This document shows, one piece after another, positions 16,417-25,416 of a stretch of 64,000 nt of DNA. This DNA comes from Caulobacteraceae bacterium (GTDB lineage: Bacteria > Pseudomonadota > Alphaproteobacteria > Caulobacterales > Caulobacteraceae). Below the pieces are notes generated by a model, which did not search any database, had not been told where the DNA came from, and was given only the letters and a program-made list of their open reading frames with translations. The DNA lies in contig JAIEQA010000002.1 in the NCBI GenBank assembly GCA_019748095.1, positions 1 through 64,000 on the forward strand, read 5' to 3'. Within the stretch, counting starts at the first letter, position 1, and the number at the start of each line of letters is the position of its first letter. Position numbers and translations under genes: made by a program.

Positions 16417-18120
16417 TCAGTCCTTGCCGGCCTTTTCGCGCAGCGCGGCACCCAGGATGTCGCCCAGCGAGGCGCCCGAGTCCGAAGAGCCGAACTGGTC
16501 GATGGCTTCCTTCTCGTCGGCCATTTCCAGCGCCTTGATCGAGACCGAGACGCGGCGCGTAGCCTTGTCGATGCCGGTGATCTGGGCGTCGACGCGGTCG
16601 CCGACAGCATAACGCTCGGGGCGCTGCTCGTTGCGGTCGCGGCTGATGTCCGACTTGCGCACGAAGCTGGACACCGGGGCGTCGTCGTCACCGAACTTGA
16701 CCTCAATGCCACCCGACTCGATCGAGGTGACGGTCAGGGTGACGGTCTGGCCCTTCTTGTAGGTGTCGCCGTCGCCGACCGGATCGCCGCCCAGCTGCTT
16801 GATGCCGAGCGAGACGCGTTCCTTCTCGACGTCGACGTCCAGGACCTTGGCCTTGACCATCTCGCCCTTGCGGTAGCGCTGGATGGCTTCTTCACCCGAG
16901 ACCGACCAGTCGAGGTCGGACAGGTGCACCATGCCGTCGATGTCGTTGTCCAGGCCGATGAACAGGCCGAACTCGGTGGCGTTCTTGACCTCGCCCTCGA
17001 CGGTCGAGCCGATCGGGTTGGCGGCGACGAAGGCGTCCCACGGATTGTCCTGGGCCTGCTTCAGGCCGAGGCTGATGCGGCGCTTGGAGGCGTCGACATC
17101 CAGAACGACGACGTCGACTTCCTGCGAGGTCGAGACGATCTTGCCGGGGTGGACGTTCTTCTTGGTCCAGGACATTTCCGAGACGTGGACCAGGCCTTCA
17201 ACGCCGGCTTCCAGCTCAACAAACGCGCCGTAGTCGGTGATGTTGGTGATGCGGCCCGTGTATTTGGCGCCGGGCGGGTACTTGGCTTCAACGCCGTCCC
17301 ACGGATCGGACTGCAGCTGCTTCATGCCCAGGCTGATGCGCTGGGTGTCGGGGTTGATCTTGACGATCTGGACCTTGACGGTGTCGCCGACGGCGAGGAC
17401 CTGCGAGGGGTGCGAGACGCGCTTCCACGACATGTCGGTGACGTGCAGCAGGCCGTCGATGCCGCCCAGGTCCACGAACGCGCCGTAGTCGGTGATGTTC
17501 TTGACGACGCCGTCGCGGACTTCGCCTTCCTGCAGCTGGCCGACCAGTTCGGTGCGCTGTTCGGCGCGGGCCTCTTCGAGGATTGCACGACGCGAGACGA
17601 CGATGTTGCCGCGCGGGCGGTCCATCTTGAGGATCTGGAATGGCTGTTCCTTGCCCATGAGCGGGCCGACGTCGCGCACCGGGCGGATATCGACCTGCGA
17701 GCCGGGCAGGAAGGCCGAGGCACCGCCGAGGTCGACGGTGAAGCCGCCCTTGACGCGACCGATGATGGCACCGTTGACCGGCACACCTTCGGCGAAGACG
17801 ACTTCCAGACGGGTCCAGGCTTCTTCACGACGGGCCTTGTCGCGGCTGATGACGGCCTCACCCAGGGCGTTTTCGACGCGCTCGAGGTAAACTTCCACGT
17901 CATCGCCGACCTTGGGGATGACAGCGCCTTCACCCTGGCCGAACTCGCGGGCGGGGATCCGGCCCTCGGTCTTCAGACCGACGTCGATGATGATGATGTC
18001 TTTTTCGATGCCGACGACGCGGCCGTGAACGACCTGGCCTTCGCCGAGATCGCGGCCCTGGAGCTGCTCGTCGAGCAGGGCCGAGAAATCGTCGCGCGTG
18101 GGGTTGAGGGTATCAGTCAT
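16417..18120 (-). CDS. rpsA: 30S ribosomal protein S1
   Basis: 567 residues with six S1 (OB-fold) repeats. The first two bind the ribosome. The later, most similar repeats (ITDYGAFVDLGG-IDGLLHVTDMSW, ITDYGAFVELE-GLVHVSEMSW) bind mRNA. It helps the 30S subunit engage structured leaders and those with a poor Shine-Dalgarno. Length and domain number match alphaproteobacterial S1. It lies between cmk and ihfB in the conserved gene order, with gaps of about 160 and 240 bases, so it probably has its own promoter. Confidence 0.97.
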   Translation of the reverse strand: MTDTLNPTRDDFSALLDEQLQGRDLGEGQVVHGRVVGIEKDIIIIDVGLKTEGRIPAREFGQGEGAVIPKVGDDVEVYLERVENALGEAVISRDKARREEAWTRLEVVFAEGVPVNGAIIGRVKGGFTVDLGGASAFLPGSQVDIRPVRDVGPLMGKEQPFQILKMDRPRGNIVVSRRAILEEARAEQRTELVGQLQEGEVRDGVVKNITDYGAFVDLGGIDGLLHVTDMSWKRVSHPSQVLAVGDTVKVQIVKINPDTQRISLGMKQLQSDPWDGVEAKYPPGAKYTGRITNITDYGAFVELEAGVEGLVHVSEMSWTKKNVHPGKIVSTSQEVDVVVLDVDASKRRISLGLKQAQDNPWDAFVAANPIGSTVEGEVKNATEFGLFIGLDNDIDGMVHLSDLDWSVSGEEAIQRYRKGEMVKAKVLDVDVEKERVSLGIKQLGGDPVGDGDTYKKGQTVTLTVTSIESGGIEVKFGDDDAPVSSFVRKSDISRDRNEQRPERYAVGDRVDAQITGIDKATRRVSVSIKALEMADEKEAIDQFGSSDSGASLGDILGAALREKAGKD

Positions 18121-18277
18121 GAAGCTCTGGTGTTTCCGATAGGGCTGGGGCGCGCGGCCGGATGGCCCCGCGCGAGGTGAAGTTTCAGATGTCAGTCAGG
18201 TCGTCGGACGCGAGGCGATCGGTGCCAGAATGCCCGCGGAAGCCGAGGATGGGAGCGTTGGATTTGCGATCCGGGCC

Positions 18278-18928
18278 CTAGAGACCGTGTTTCGCGCGCG
18301 CCGCCTCGACGATACGGCGGGCCGCATCGAAGGCCGCTTCTATATCCATCTCTGTCGTATCCAGCAAGACCGCGTCGGGAGCCTGGACCATCGGGGCCGC
18401 GCCGCGCCCGGCGTCACGCTCGTCGCGGCGCAGGATGTCGGCCAGCATGGCCTCATAGGTGATCATGTCGCCGCGCGCGTTCAGCTGGCGCCAGCGGCGG
18501 CGCGCCCGGGTTTCGGGCGTGGCGGTAACGAACAGCTTGGCCGGGGCGTCGGGGGCGATGACGGTGCCGATGTCGCGCCCGTCCAGTACCGCCCCGCCCG
18601 GCTGGCGGGCGAAAGCCTGCTGCAGGTCCAGCAGGGCCGCACGCACACCGGGGAAGCCGGCCACGCGGCTGGCGGCCTCTCCGGCGTGGCCGCTGGTCAG
18701 GGCCGCGTCATCGGTGAGACGCCCGGGCTCCAGCGCCCGCGCCGCAGCCTCGGCCGCCACCGGATCGGCCAGATCCCCACCGCCGCTTAGCACATCAATG
18801 CCGACCGCCCGATACAACAGGCCGGTGTCGAGGAAGGGCAGGCCATAGTGGGCGGCCAGGCGCGAGGCGATCGTGCCCTTGCCCGAGGCGGCGGGACCGT
18901 CGACGGCGATGACAAACGGCTTGGTCAT
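18278..18928 (-). CDS. cmk: cytidylate kinase
   Basis: 216 residues. It phosphorylates CMP and dCMP using ATP. The P-loop is at the N-terminus (DGPAASGKGTIA), followed by the family's LDTGLLYRAVG motif and, further on, DGRDIGTVI and the LID segment ETRARRRWRQL. I start at 18928 (MTKPFVIAVDG), which fits the family; the GTG at 18946 adds six unconserved residues. It is downstream of aroA by about 50 bases and upstream of rpsA, the conserved order. Confidence 0.95.
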   Translation of the reverse strand: MTKPFVIAVDGPAASGKGTIASRLAAHYGLPFLDTGLLYRAVGIDVLSGGGDLADPVAAEAAARALEPGRLTDDAALTSGHAGEAASRVAGFPGVRAALLDLQQAFARQPGGAVLDGRDIGTVIAPDAPAKLFVTATPETRARRRWRQLNARGDMITYEAMLADILRRDERDAGRGAAPMVQAPDAVLLDTTEMDIEAAFDAARRIVEAARAKHGL

Positions 18929-18977
18929 GACGCGCCGAGGAAGCACACCCGGCGACGAGACGCCAGTGAACGCCCTG

Positions 18978-20291
18978 TCATGTCAGGTCCCCGCCCAACC
19001 CCCGCATCATCGCCTCGAAGCCCGGGAAGCTGGTGGCGATCATGTCGGGTTCGTCGACGGTGACGGGCGCGGCGGCCGCCAGACCCAGCACCAGATGGCT
19101 CATGGCGATGCGGTGATCATGGGCGGTATGGACGGTCGCCCCGCCCGGCACAGGCCCGCCGGTGACGAGAAAGCCGTCCGGTTCCTCGTCCACCGCCACG
19201 CCACAGGCGCGCAGCCCGTCGACCATCAGCCGGATGCGGTCGCTTTCCTTGACCCGCATCTCGCCCACGCCGCGCATCACCGTCACGCCCTCGGCAAAGG
19301 CGGCGGTGGCGGCCAGGATCGGGTATTCATCGATCATGGAGGCGGCGCGGGCCTCGGGCACGACCACGCCCTTCAGCCGGGAGTGCCGCGCCGTGATGTC
19401 GCCGACGTCCTCGCCACCGGCGACCCGGCGGTTGGTGAGGGTCAGGTCGGCCCCCATCTGGATCCAGGTGTCGAACAGGCCGGTGCGCAGGGGGTTCAGC
19501 ATGACCCCTTCGACCGTGACTTCCGAACCCGGAACGATCAGGCCCGCCGCCAGCGGAAAGGCGGCCGAGGACGGGTCGCCGGGCACGGCGACCGTGGTGC
19601 CGGTCAGGGGCTGGCCGCCCTGGAGCCGGATGACCCAGCCCTCGCCGGCCGCCTCGACGTCAACGGTGGCCCCGAAGGCGCGCAGCATGCGTTCGGTGTG
19701 GTCGCGGCTCTTTTCCGGCTCGGTCACCGAGGTGACGCCGGTGGCGTTCAGCCCGGCCAGCAGGATGGCGGACTTGACCTGGGCGGAGGCGACGGTCTGC
19801 ACATGGTCGATGGCCGACAGCGCGCCGCCTGTCAGGACGGCGGGCAGCAGGCCGGGCTTGCCGCTCCACGCGAAAGTCGCGCCCATCCGGGTCAGGTGAT
19901 CGGTGACCCGGCCCATGGGGCGGCTCCGGAGGGAGGCATCGCCGTCAAAGGTCGCGGAAATCGCATAGCCCGCCGCCGCGCCCATCAACAGGCGCACGCC
20001 GGTGCCGGCATTGCCGCAGTCGATGACGCCGGCCGGGGTGCGCAGGCCACCCTTGCCCGTGACCCGCCAGCGGCCGTCGCCGACACGTTCGACCCGGGCC
20101 CCGAAGGCCTCGGCCGCACGGGCGGTGGCCAGGACGTCTTCACCCTCCAGCAGGCCCTCGATTTCAGTGACACCGGACGCCATGGCCCCGAGGATCAGGG
20201 ACCGGTGGGACATGGACTTGTCGCCAGGCGCGCGCACGGTTCCGCGCAGGGGACCGCCCGGCCGCGCGGTCAGATGGGGGGCATGCGACAC
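18978..20291 (-). CDS. aroA: 3-phosphoshikimate 1-carboxyvinyltransferase (EPSP synthase, class II type)
   Basis: 437 residues. It catalyses the sixth step of the shikimate pathway, joining PEP to shikimate-3-phosphate. Substrate-binding segments seen are PGDKSMSHR near the N-terminus, [20 protein letters not shown] and SRDHTERML. The last two are hallmarks of class II enzymes. The residue after GNA is Gly, where the CP4 enzyme has Ala. The GTG start at 20291 is chosen because GGAGG lies eight bases upstream. The longer open frame to 20423 would add 44 unconserved residues and overlap the divergent promoter region. Confidence 0.95.
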   Translation of the reverse strand: MSHAPHLTARPGGPLRGTVRAPGDKSMSHRSLILGAMASGVTEIEGLLEGEDVLATARAAEAFGARVERVGDGRWRVTGKGGLRTPAGVIDCGNAGTGVRLLMGAAAGYAISATFDGDASLRSRPMGRVTDHLTRMGATFAWSGKPGLLPAVLTGGALSAIDHVQTVASAQVKSAILLAGLNATGVTSVTEPEKSRDHTERMLRAFGATVDVEAAGEGWVIRLQGGQPLTGTTVAVPGDPSSAAFPLAAGLIVPGSEVTVEGVMLNPLRTGLFDTWIQMGADLTLTNRRVAGGEDVGDITARHSRLKGVVVPEARAASMIDEYPILAATAAFAEGVTVMRGVGEMRVKESDRIRLMVDGLRACGVAVDEEPDGFLVTGGPVPGGATVHTAHDHRIAMSHLVLGLAAAAPVTVDEPDMIATSFPGFEAMMRGLGGDLT

Positions 20292-20428
20292 CCGCGAAGC
20301 CTCCGTCGGATGGTGTGGGAAAAGGGCGGATTGAGCGTCGCGCCAAAGACGGCTTTTGACAGCGCCCCCCCGGAGTGGCAAGGGACGCGGCCGAAATCCC
20401 CTCCTCCATCCAAAGGTCTCCATCCCCC

Positions 20429-20890
20429 GTGGCCGATCCCAAACTTGGCGCCAAGCAGGTCTGTCCGAACTGCCAGGCGAAGTTCTACGACCTTCAGCGC
20501 CGCCCGGCGCACTGCCCCAAATGCGAACACGAGTTCGATCCCGAAGAGGCGATCAAGCTGCGCAGCCGCCGCGGCCGTCCCGGTGGCTATGCCTCTGACG
20601 ACGCCGAGGATCAGGTCGTCGAGAAGAAGGCCACCGACGACGAGGATGAGGACGAGGAAGTCGTCACCCCCGAAATCGACCAGGAAGGCCATGAGCCGAT
20701 CCTGACGCCCGACGACGAGGATGAGCCGGTGGCCGACCCCTCCGAAGAGGCCGGCATGGGCACGACCGAGGGCGACGACGATGTCCTGGCCGACGATGAC
20801 GATGACGATTCCGTCCCCTTCATCGAGGATGAGGATGACGACGCCTTCGACGGCGATGTGGTCAAGGGCGGCAAGGACGACGATCTGTAA
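20429..20890 (+). CDS. TIGR02300 family protein (FYDLN acid protein)
   Basis: 153 residues. The N-terminus has a CPNC-CPKC zinc-ribbon-like knuckle around [15 protein letters not shown], the diagnostic FYDLN element of this alphaproteobacterial family. The remainder is extremely acidic and low complexity (runs of D and E), probably disordered. The GTG at 20429 gives the family's usual start ([10 protein letters not shown]); an upstream ATG at 20375 adds 18 atypical residues. Function unknown. It is divergent from aroA and upstream of tRNA-Ala, a frequent alphaproteobacterial neighbourhood. Confidence 0.85.
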   Translation: MADPKLGAKQVCPNCQAKFYDLQRRPAHCPKCEHEFDPEEAIKLRSRRGRPGGYASDDAEDQVVEKKATDDEDEDEEVVTPEIDQEGHEPILTPDDEDEPVADPSEEAGMGTTEGDDDVLADDDDDDSVPFIEDEDDDAFDGDVVKGGKDDDL

Positions 20891-20898
20891 AACCCTGT

Positions 20899-20927
20899 CC
20901 GGGCGCGGGTTTTCGACCTGCGCCCGG
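20899..20927 (+). terminator. intrinsic terminator-like hairpin
   Basis: A 12-bp stem (20899-20910 with 20916-20927, one G-U) with a TTTCG loop, nine bases after the TIGR02300 stop. It is followed by GCCTTTGG, so the U tract is weak. Confidence 0.55.
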
Positions 20928-20948
20928 GCCTTTGGCGGCCTGTGAAAA

Positions 20949-20994
20949 TAAACCGGTTTACGGGGTTGATCCCCCGGAGAGCCTGACATAGGTT
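20949..20994 (+). promoter_or_regulatory. putative promoter of tRNA-Ala with adjacent 12-bp palindrome
   Basis: TTGATC (20966-20971) and TAGGTT (20989-20994) are spaced 17 bases apart, about 50 bases before the tRNA. Just upstream is a perfect 12-bp palindrome, TAAACCGGTTTA (20949-20960), AT-richer than its surroundings. It could be an activator site or an AT-rich upstream element. The hexamer match is moderate. Confidence 0.4.
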
Positions 20995-21047
20995 CCGCCG
21001 CCTCGCCGGGGGTCACACCAGACCCCGGCGTTCCGACCGAAAGGTTC

Positions 21048-21123
<76 letters not shown>

Positions 21124-21131
21124 AATTCCGA

Positions 21132-21161
21132 GGGGTTGGCAGGCGACTGCCAACCCCTTTT
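21132..21161 (+). terminator. intrinsic terminator of tRNA-Ala
   Basis: A perfect 11-bp stem (21132-21142 with 21147-21157), GCGA loop, then TTTT. It starts nine bases after the tRNA CCA end. Confidence 0.9.
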
Positions 21162-21180
21162 GCTTGGCCGGCGTCGCCGG

Positions 21181-22230
21181 TCAGCCGACCGGGCGGCCGT
21201 CGGACTGGCGACGGACCAGGGTGAAGCCCATCAGGGCATCGGTCGGCCGATACGGCTTGCCGGCGGCGGCGCTGCGGATCGCGTCAGCCAGCACCACGAC
21301 CGCCTCGCGCGACATCTCCGCGACCGGCTGGCGAATGGTGGTCAGGGGCGGCCAGACGGTGGTGGCCAGGGCGGTATCGTCAAAGCCAACGACGGTCACA
21401 TCGTGCGGCACGTCGAGCCCCCGGCGATGCGCGACCGCGATGGCGGCGGCGGCCATATCATCATTGCTGGCGAAGATGGCCGTGGGGCGGGGCGTGAGGT
21501 TCAGAAGCCGGTCGGCGGCGTCCAGACCCGAGACATAGGTGAAATAGCCCTGGACCTGCAGTTCGGAATCGGGCGTGACGTTGGCGTCCTTCAGGGCCGA
21601 CAGATAGCCCTTGAGGCGCAGGCCCGAGGCGGTCTGGTTCGGATGCCCCATGACAAAGCCGATGCGGCGATGGCCCAGCTCCAGCAGATGACGGGTCATG
21701 GTGGCCGCGGCGCGTTCATCGTCAATACGGATGGCCGAGGCCGAGCGCGGCGGCTCCCCGGTGGCGACCACCACGGCGGGCAGGCCGGCGGCCTCAAGCC
21801 ATTCGACGATGTCGTGGGAATCGCACAGGGGCGGCGGCAGGATCACGCCATCGACCCCGGTGGCGATCAGACGCTCGACCGCGTGCCGCTCACCCCGCTC
21901 GGCGTCGCATTTCTCGACCACCAGCTGGATGCCCGACCGGCTGCACTGCTCCAGACTGCCCAGCAGAAACTCGCTGAGATAGGCGGCGCTGGGGTTGCTG
22001 TAGAGCAGGCCGATGCGGACGGTGCGGGCACTGGCCAGGCTGCGGGCGGCGGCATTGGGCGCATAGCCCAGCTGCCGGATCGCCTCGGCCACCTTTTCCC
22101 GGGTCGTGTCCCGCACACTGGTCTCGCCATTGATCACGCGCGAGACCGTCATGGGCGAAACACCGGCATGGCGCGCCACGTCGTTGATCGTGCAGCCTCC
22201 CTGGCCGCGGCGGGACACCTTCTGGTTCAA
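21181..22230 (-). CDS. LacI-family transcriptional regulator
   Basis: About 349 residues. An N-terminal LacI helix-turn-helix (TINDVARHAGVSPMTVSRVI) and hinge are followed by a two-lobed periplasmic-binding-protein-like sensor domain. The sensor has the family's GFVMGHP, AIFASNDDMA and VTVVGFDDTA segments. The start is uncertain: TTG 22230 has GGAGGGG upstream, and TTG 22248 also stays in frame. It is divergent from a secreted GH67 alpha-glucuronidase, so it most likely represses or activates xylan/glucuronate utilisation in response to a sugar acid or oligosaccharide (inference from position). Confidence 0.87.
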   Translation of the reverse strand: MNQKVSRRGQGGCTINDVARHAGVSPMTVSRVINGETSVRDTTREKVAEAIRQLGYAPNAAARSLASARTVRIGLLYSNPSAAYLSEFLLGSLEQCSRSGIQLVVEKCDAERGERHAVERLIATGVDGVILPPPLCDSHDIVEWLEAAGLPAVVVATGEPPRSASAIRIDDERAAATMTRHLLELGHRRIGFVMGHPNQTASGLRLKGYLSALKDANVTPDSELQVQGYFTYVSGLDAADRLLNLTPRPTAIFASNDDMAAAAIAVAHRRGLDVPHDVTVVGFDDTALATTVWPPLTTIRQPVAEMSREAVVVLADAIRSAAAGKPYRPTDALMGFTLVRRQSDGRPVG

Positions 22231-22293
22231 TGTGGCTTTCCCCTCCAAAACACGACCATAGGCGTTCGGGCGAGTCGCTGCGAGACGGCACGC

Positions 22294-22351
22294 GCAGGCA
22301 CACCTGCAAACAGATCGCGGCGTTGACAGGCTGAAATGTCAGACATATCGA
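22294..22351 (+). promoter_or_regulatory. promoter and candidate LacI operators of the alpha-glucuronidase gene
   Basis: TTGACA (22323-22328) and TATCGA (22346-22351) are spaced 17 bases apart. An inverted repeat TGACA-N8-TGTCA (22324-22341) overlaps the -35 hexamer, and GCAGG-CACA-CCTGC (22294-22307) lies just upstream. Either could be the operator of the divergent LacI-type regulator. The implied transcript start, near 22358, supports translation from 22408. Confidence 0.45.
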
Positions 22352-22407
22352 TCGGGACACCCAGGCCCGCCCCGGTGAGGGCCGGCGGCGGAACAAGGAT
22401 CCGATCC

Positions 22408-24597
22408 ATGCAGTTGTCAGCCTGTTTTTCCGGACGGGGACGTTCGTGGCTCGCCGTTCTGCTGGTCCTGGCCGTCGCCCTGCCCGGTCTGGCGGGATCG
22501 CCCGCTCGCGCCGAGGACGGCTATGAGCTGTGGCTGCGCTATCCGCCTCTGGACGAGGGGGCGCGGCGCGTTGCCATGCCCCTGGCCAGCCGGATCGTGA
22601 TCGAGGGACAGGACGACAGCCTGCGGGTCGCCGGCGAAGAGCTGGTGCGCGGCATCGACGGCCTGCTGCAGGCGACCCCGGCCGTCGCCCCGGAGGTGAC
22701 CGCCGGGGCGATCGTCCTGGGGCTGGCCTCATCGCCCCGGATCCAGGCCCTCGCGCTGCCGCTCGCCGAGCTGGGGCCGGAGGGCTATCTGATCCGCAGT
22801 GTGCGGATGGAGGGCCGGCCGGTCACGGTGATCGCCGCCAACACCGGCCCCGCGGTTCTGTACGGGGCTTTCGAATGGTTGCGCCGGCTGCAGGTGGGTG
22901 CCCCCCTGACCGACCTCGACGTGCGCTCCACGCCGGCCCTGCGGCTGCGGGTCCTGAACCACTGGGACAATCTGAACCGCACGGTGGAGCGCGGCTATGC
23001 GGGACAGTCGATCTGGGACTGGCACACCCTGCCCGGCTTCACCCAGGCCCGCTATGTCGACTATGCGCGCGCCAACGCCTCGATCGGCATCAACGGGACG
23101 GTGCTGAACAACGTCAACTCCAACGCCCTCAGCCTGACCGCGCCCTGGATCGAGAAGGCGGCGGCGCTGGCCGATGTGTTCCGGCCCTGGGGGGTGCGGG
23201 TCTATCTGTCGGCCCGGTTCAGCGCCCCGGTCGAGATCGGGGGACTGGCGAGCGCCGATCCGCTGGATCCGGCCGTGGCGGCCTGGTGGCGGGCCAAGGC
23301 GGATGAGCTGTACGCCGCCATCCCCGACTTCGGCGGCTTTCTGGTCAAGGCCAATTCCGAGGGCCAGCCGGGACCGCAGGACTATGGCCGCAGCCATGCC
23401 GAGGGTGCCAATATGCTGGCCGATGCCGTGGCCCCGCATGGCGGGGTCGTGATGTGGCGGGCCTTTGTCTATTCGGCCGAGAACGCCACGGACCGGGCCC
23501 GGCAGGCCTATGAGGAGTTCGTGCCGCTGGACGGGACGTTCCGCGACAACGTCCTCGTCCAGGTCAAGAACGGGCCCATCGATTTCCAGCCGCGCGAACC
23601 CTTCCATCCGATGTTCGGGGCGATGCCCGGCACGCCGCTGATGATGGAGTTCCAGATCACCAAGGAATACCTCGGCTTCGCCACCCACATCGCCTACCTC
23701 GGCACTATGTACGAGGAGACGCTGCAGTCGGTGACCGACCGGCCGGTCGCCGGGGCCACAGTGGCGGATGTGATCGATGGCTCGGCCGAGGGGCATGCCC
23801 TGAGCGGGATGGCGGGGGTCGCCAATATCGGCTCGGACCGGAACTGGTCGGGCAGTCATTTCGACCAGGCCAACTGGTATGTCTTCGGCCGCATGGCCTG
23901 GGACCCGCGCGCGCGCGCCGAGCCGATCGCGCGCGACTGGGCGCAGCGCACCTTCACGACCGACCCCGCCTTTGTCGAACCGGTCGTCGGGATGATGATG
24001 GGATCGCGCGAAGCCGTGGTCGACTATATGACGCCGCTGGGTCTGCACCATGTGATGGCGACCGGCCACCACTATGGGCCCGGGCCCTGGGTCGACGATC
24101 TGGCCCGGCCCGAATGGAACCCGGTCTATTACCACCGGGCCGATGCGACCGGGATCGGGTTTGACCGGACAGCGACGGGCAGTAACGCCCTGGCCCAGTA
24201 CGCCCCCGGGGTCGCCGCGCGGTATTCAGATCCCGCGACGGTCGACGAACGGGACCTGCTGTGGTTCCACCATGTGGCCTGGGACCGGCCGATGCGGTCA
24301 GGCCGGACGCTGTGGGACGAACTGGTCGTCACCTACAGCCGGGGCGTCTCGAAAGTCGGTGAGATGCGCGGCACCTGGGCAGCGATGGAGCCCCATGTCG
24401 ACGCCCGCCGGTTCGATGAAGTGTCGCAGTTCCTGGCCATCCAGGAGCAGGAGGCGAAATGGTGGCGCGACGCCAGCGTCAGCTATTTTCGGACTTTTGC
24501 CGATCGGCCCTTGCCGGCGGGTGAGCCGGAGCCGGAGTACGGTCTGGAACACTACAGGGCCCTGTCCTTCCCCCTTGCGCCGGGCAATACGCACTGA
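22408..24597 (+). CDS. secreted alpha-glucuronidase, GH67
   Basis: 729 residues. It removes 4-O-methyl-glucuronic acid from the non-reducing end of xylo-oligosaccharides by an inverting mechanism. A signal peptide ending near SPARA points to export. The GH67 general acid is Glu318 in VKANSEGQPGP. The catalytic base pair is Asp392 and Glu397 in GPIDFQPREP. The domain order is the N-terminal alpha/beta domain, the central barrel and the C-terminal helical domain. The start at 22408 has AAGGA upstream; an ATG at 22336 would place 24 odd residues before the signal peptide. It stands alone, with a LacI regulator divergent and no other xylan gene in view. Confidence 0.93.
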   Translation: MQLSACFSGRGRSWLAVLLVLAVALPGLAGSPARAEDGYELWLRYPPLDEGARRVAMPLASRIVIEGQDDSLRVAGEELVRGIDGLLQATPAVAPEVTAGAIVLGLASSPRIQALALPLAELGPEGYLIRSVRMEGRPVTVIAANTGPAVLYGAFEWLRRLQVGAPLTDLDVRSTPALRLRVLNHWDNLNRTVERGYAGQSIWDWHTLPGFTQARYVDYARANASIGINGTVLNNVNSNALSLTAPWIEKAAALADVFRPWGVRVYLSARFSAPVEIGGLASADPLDPAVAAWWRAKADELYAAIPDFGGFLVKANSEGQPGPQDYGRSHAEGANMLADAVAPHGGVVMWRAFVYSAENATDRARQAYEEFVPLDGTFRDNVLVQVKNGPIDFQPREPFHPMFGAMPGTPLMMEFQITKEYLGFATHIAYLGTMYEETLQSVTDRPVAGATVADVIDGSAEGHALSGMAGVANIGSDRNWSGSHFDQANWYVFGRMAWDPRARAEPIARDWAQRTFTTDPAFVEPVVGMMMGSREAVVDYMTPLGLHHVMATGHHYGPGPWVDDLARPEWNPVYYHRADATGIGFDRTATGSNALAQYAPGVAARYSDPATVDERDLLWFHHVAWDRPMRSGRTLWDELVVTYSRGVSKVGEMRGTWAAMEPHVDARRFDEVSQFLAIQEQEAKWWRDASVSYFRTFADRPLPAGEPEPEYGLEHYRALSFPLAPGNTH

Positions 24598-24601
24598 GAG
24601 C

Positions 24602-24633
24602 TTCGGCGGACCCACGATCGTGGGCCCGCCGAA
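24602..24633. terminator. bidirectional hairpin between convergent genes
   Basis: A 16-base inverted repeat (24602-24617 with 24618-24633) with a single mismatch and GATC at the tip, lying between the stops of the alpha-glucuronidase and the TorF-type porin. U runs are short, so its strength is unclear. Confidence 0.65.
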
Positions 24634-24646
24634 AGGGTTCCGCCGT

Positions 24647-25330
24647 CTAGAAGAAGGCCTTGATCGTTCCAACGATCCGTCCGTCGCTCAACGGACCGTC
24701 AACGTCGGCATCGTGATAGCGGACGTCCAGGGTGTAGACGTCGTTCAGGGCGTAGGACACCCCGGCGTTCCAGGTCGTGTAGTCAGCGTTCACGTCCAGG
24801 GCCTGATAGCCGAGCGCACCCGACACCGTCCACTTGTCCGCCGGCGAGAAGGCCAGGTTGGCCTCCGTATAGACGGCCTCGTCATCGGCACCGAAGAAGT
24901 CGGGCGAGTAGAAGACCACGGCACCGGCGGTGACCGGACCGAACGCCCGCGAGATGGCGGCCTTGTACTCCACATAGCCATAGTCGGCACCGGACGGCTC
25001 GTCGAAATACAGATAGCCGACGACGCCGAAGTCGAGCGCGAAGCCCCCGGCCTCGGTGCGATAGCCACCATAGACGTCGAACTCTCCGGTGGTGTCATCA
25101 CCGAAATCCACGTTCGAAATCCAGGCTCCGCTGTAGAAGCTGCCGGCCGTCAGATCGACGCCGGCCTGGAAGGCAGGATCCTCGTCCGTCTGGCTGAAAC
25201 CGCGGAACACGTAATCCGTGGTGACAGCGGCGTTGAAGGCGATGTCGACGTCCTGGGCCGAAGCGGCCCCGGCGGCGGAGAGGGTGACGAACGCGGCGGC
25301 GAGCGCGGCGCAGGAAGCTTGGAATCTCAT
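24647..25330 (-). CDS. TorF-family putative porin (TIGR02001)
   Basis: 227 residues. The signal peptide ends near ASAQ, followed by DVDIAFNAAVTTDYVFRGFS, the TIGR02001/TorF opening signature. Repeated amphipathic strands end in Phe (KAFF), as expected of an outer-membrane barrel. The start at 25330 opens directly on the signal peptide. It lies 86 bases downstream of amtB on the same strand. This family frequently neighbours ammonium transporters, so a role in nitrogen-compound entry across the outer membrane is plausible, though not shown. Confidence 0.82.
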   Translation of the reverse strand: MRFQASCAALAAAFVTLSAAGAASAQDVDIAFNAAVTTDYVFRGFSQTDEDPAFQAGVDLTAGSFYSGAWISNVDFGDDTTGEFDVYGGYRTEAGGFALDFGVVGYLYFDEPSGADYGYVEYKAAISRAFGPVTAGAVVFYSPDFFGADDEAVYTEANLAFSPADKWTVSGALGYQALDVNADYTTWNAGVSYALNDVYTLDVRYHDADVDGPLSDGRIVGTIKAFF

Positions 25331-25416
25331 CTTTGTTATCCCCGGTTGGTTGATCTTGGTATTGGATGATGGCCCCGCCGGGTGGAAGCACAATGGCGCG
25401 CCCGGCGGGATCCGGC

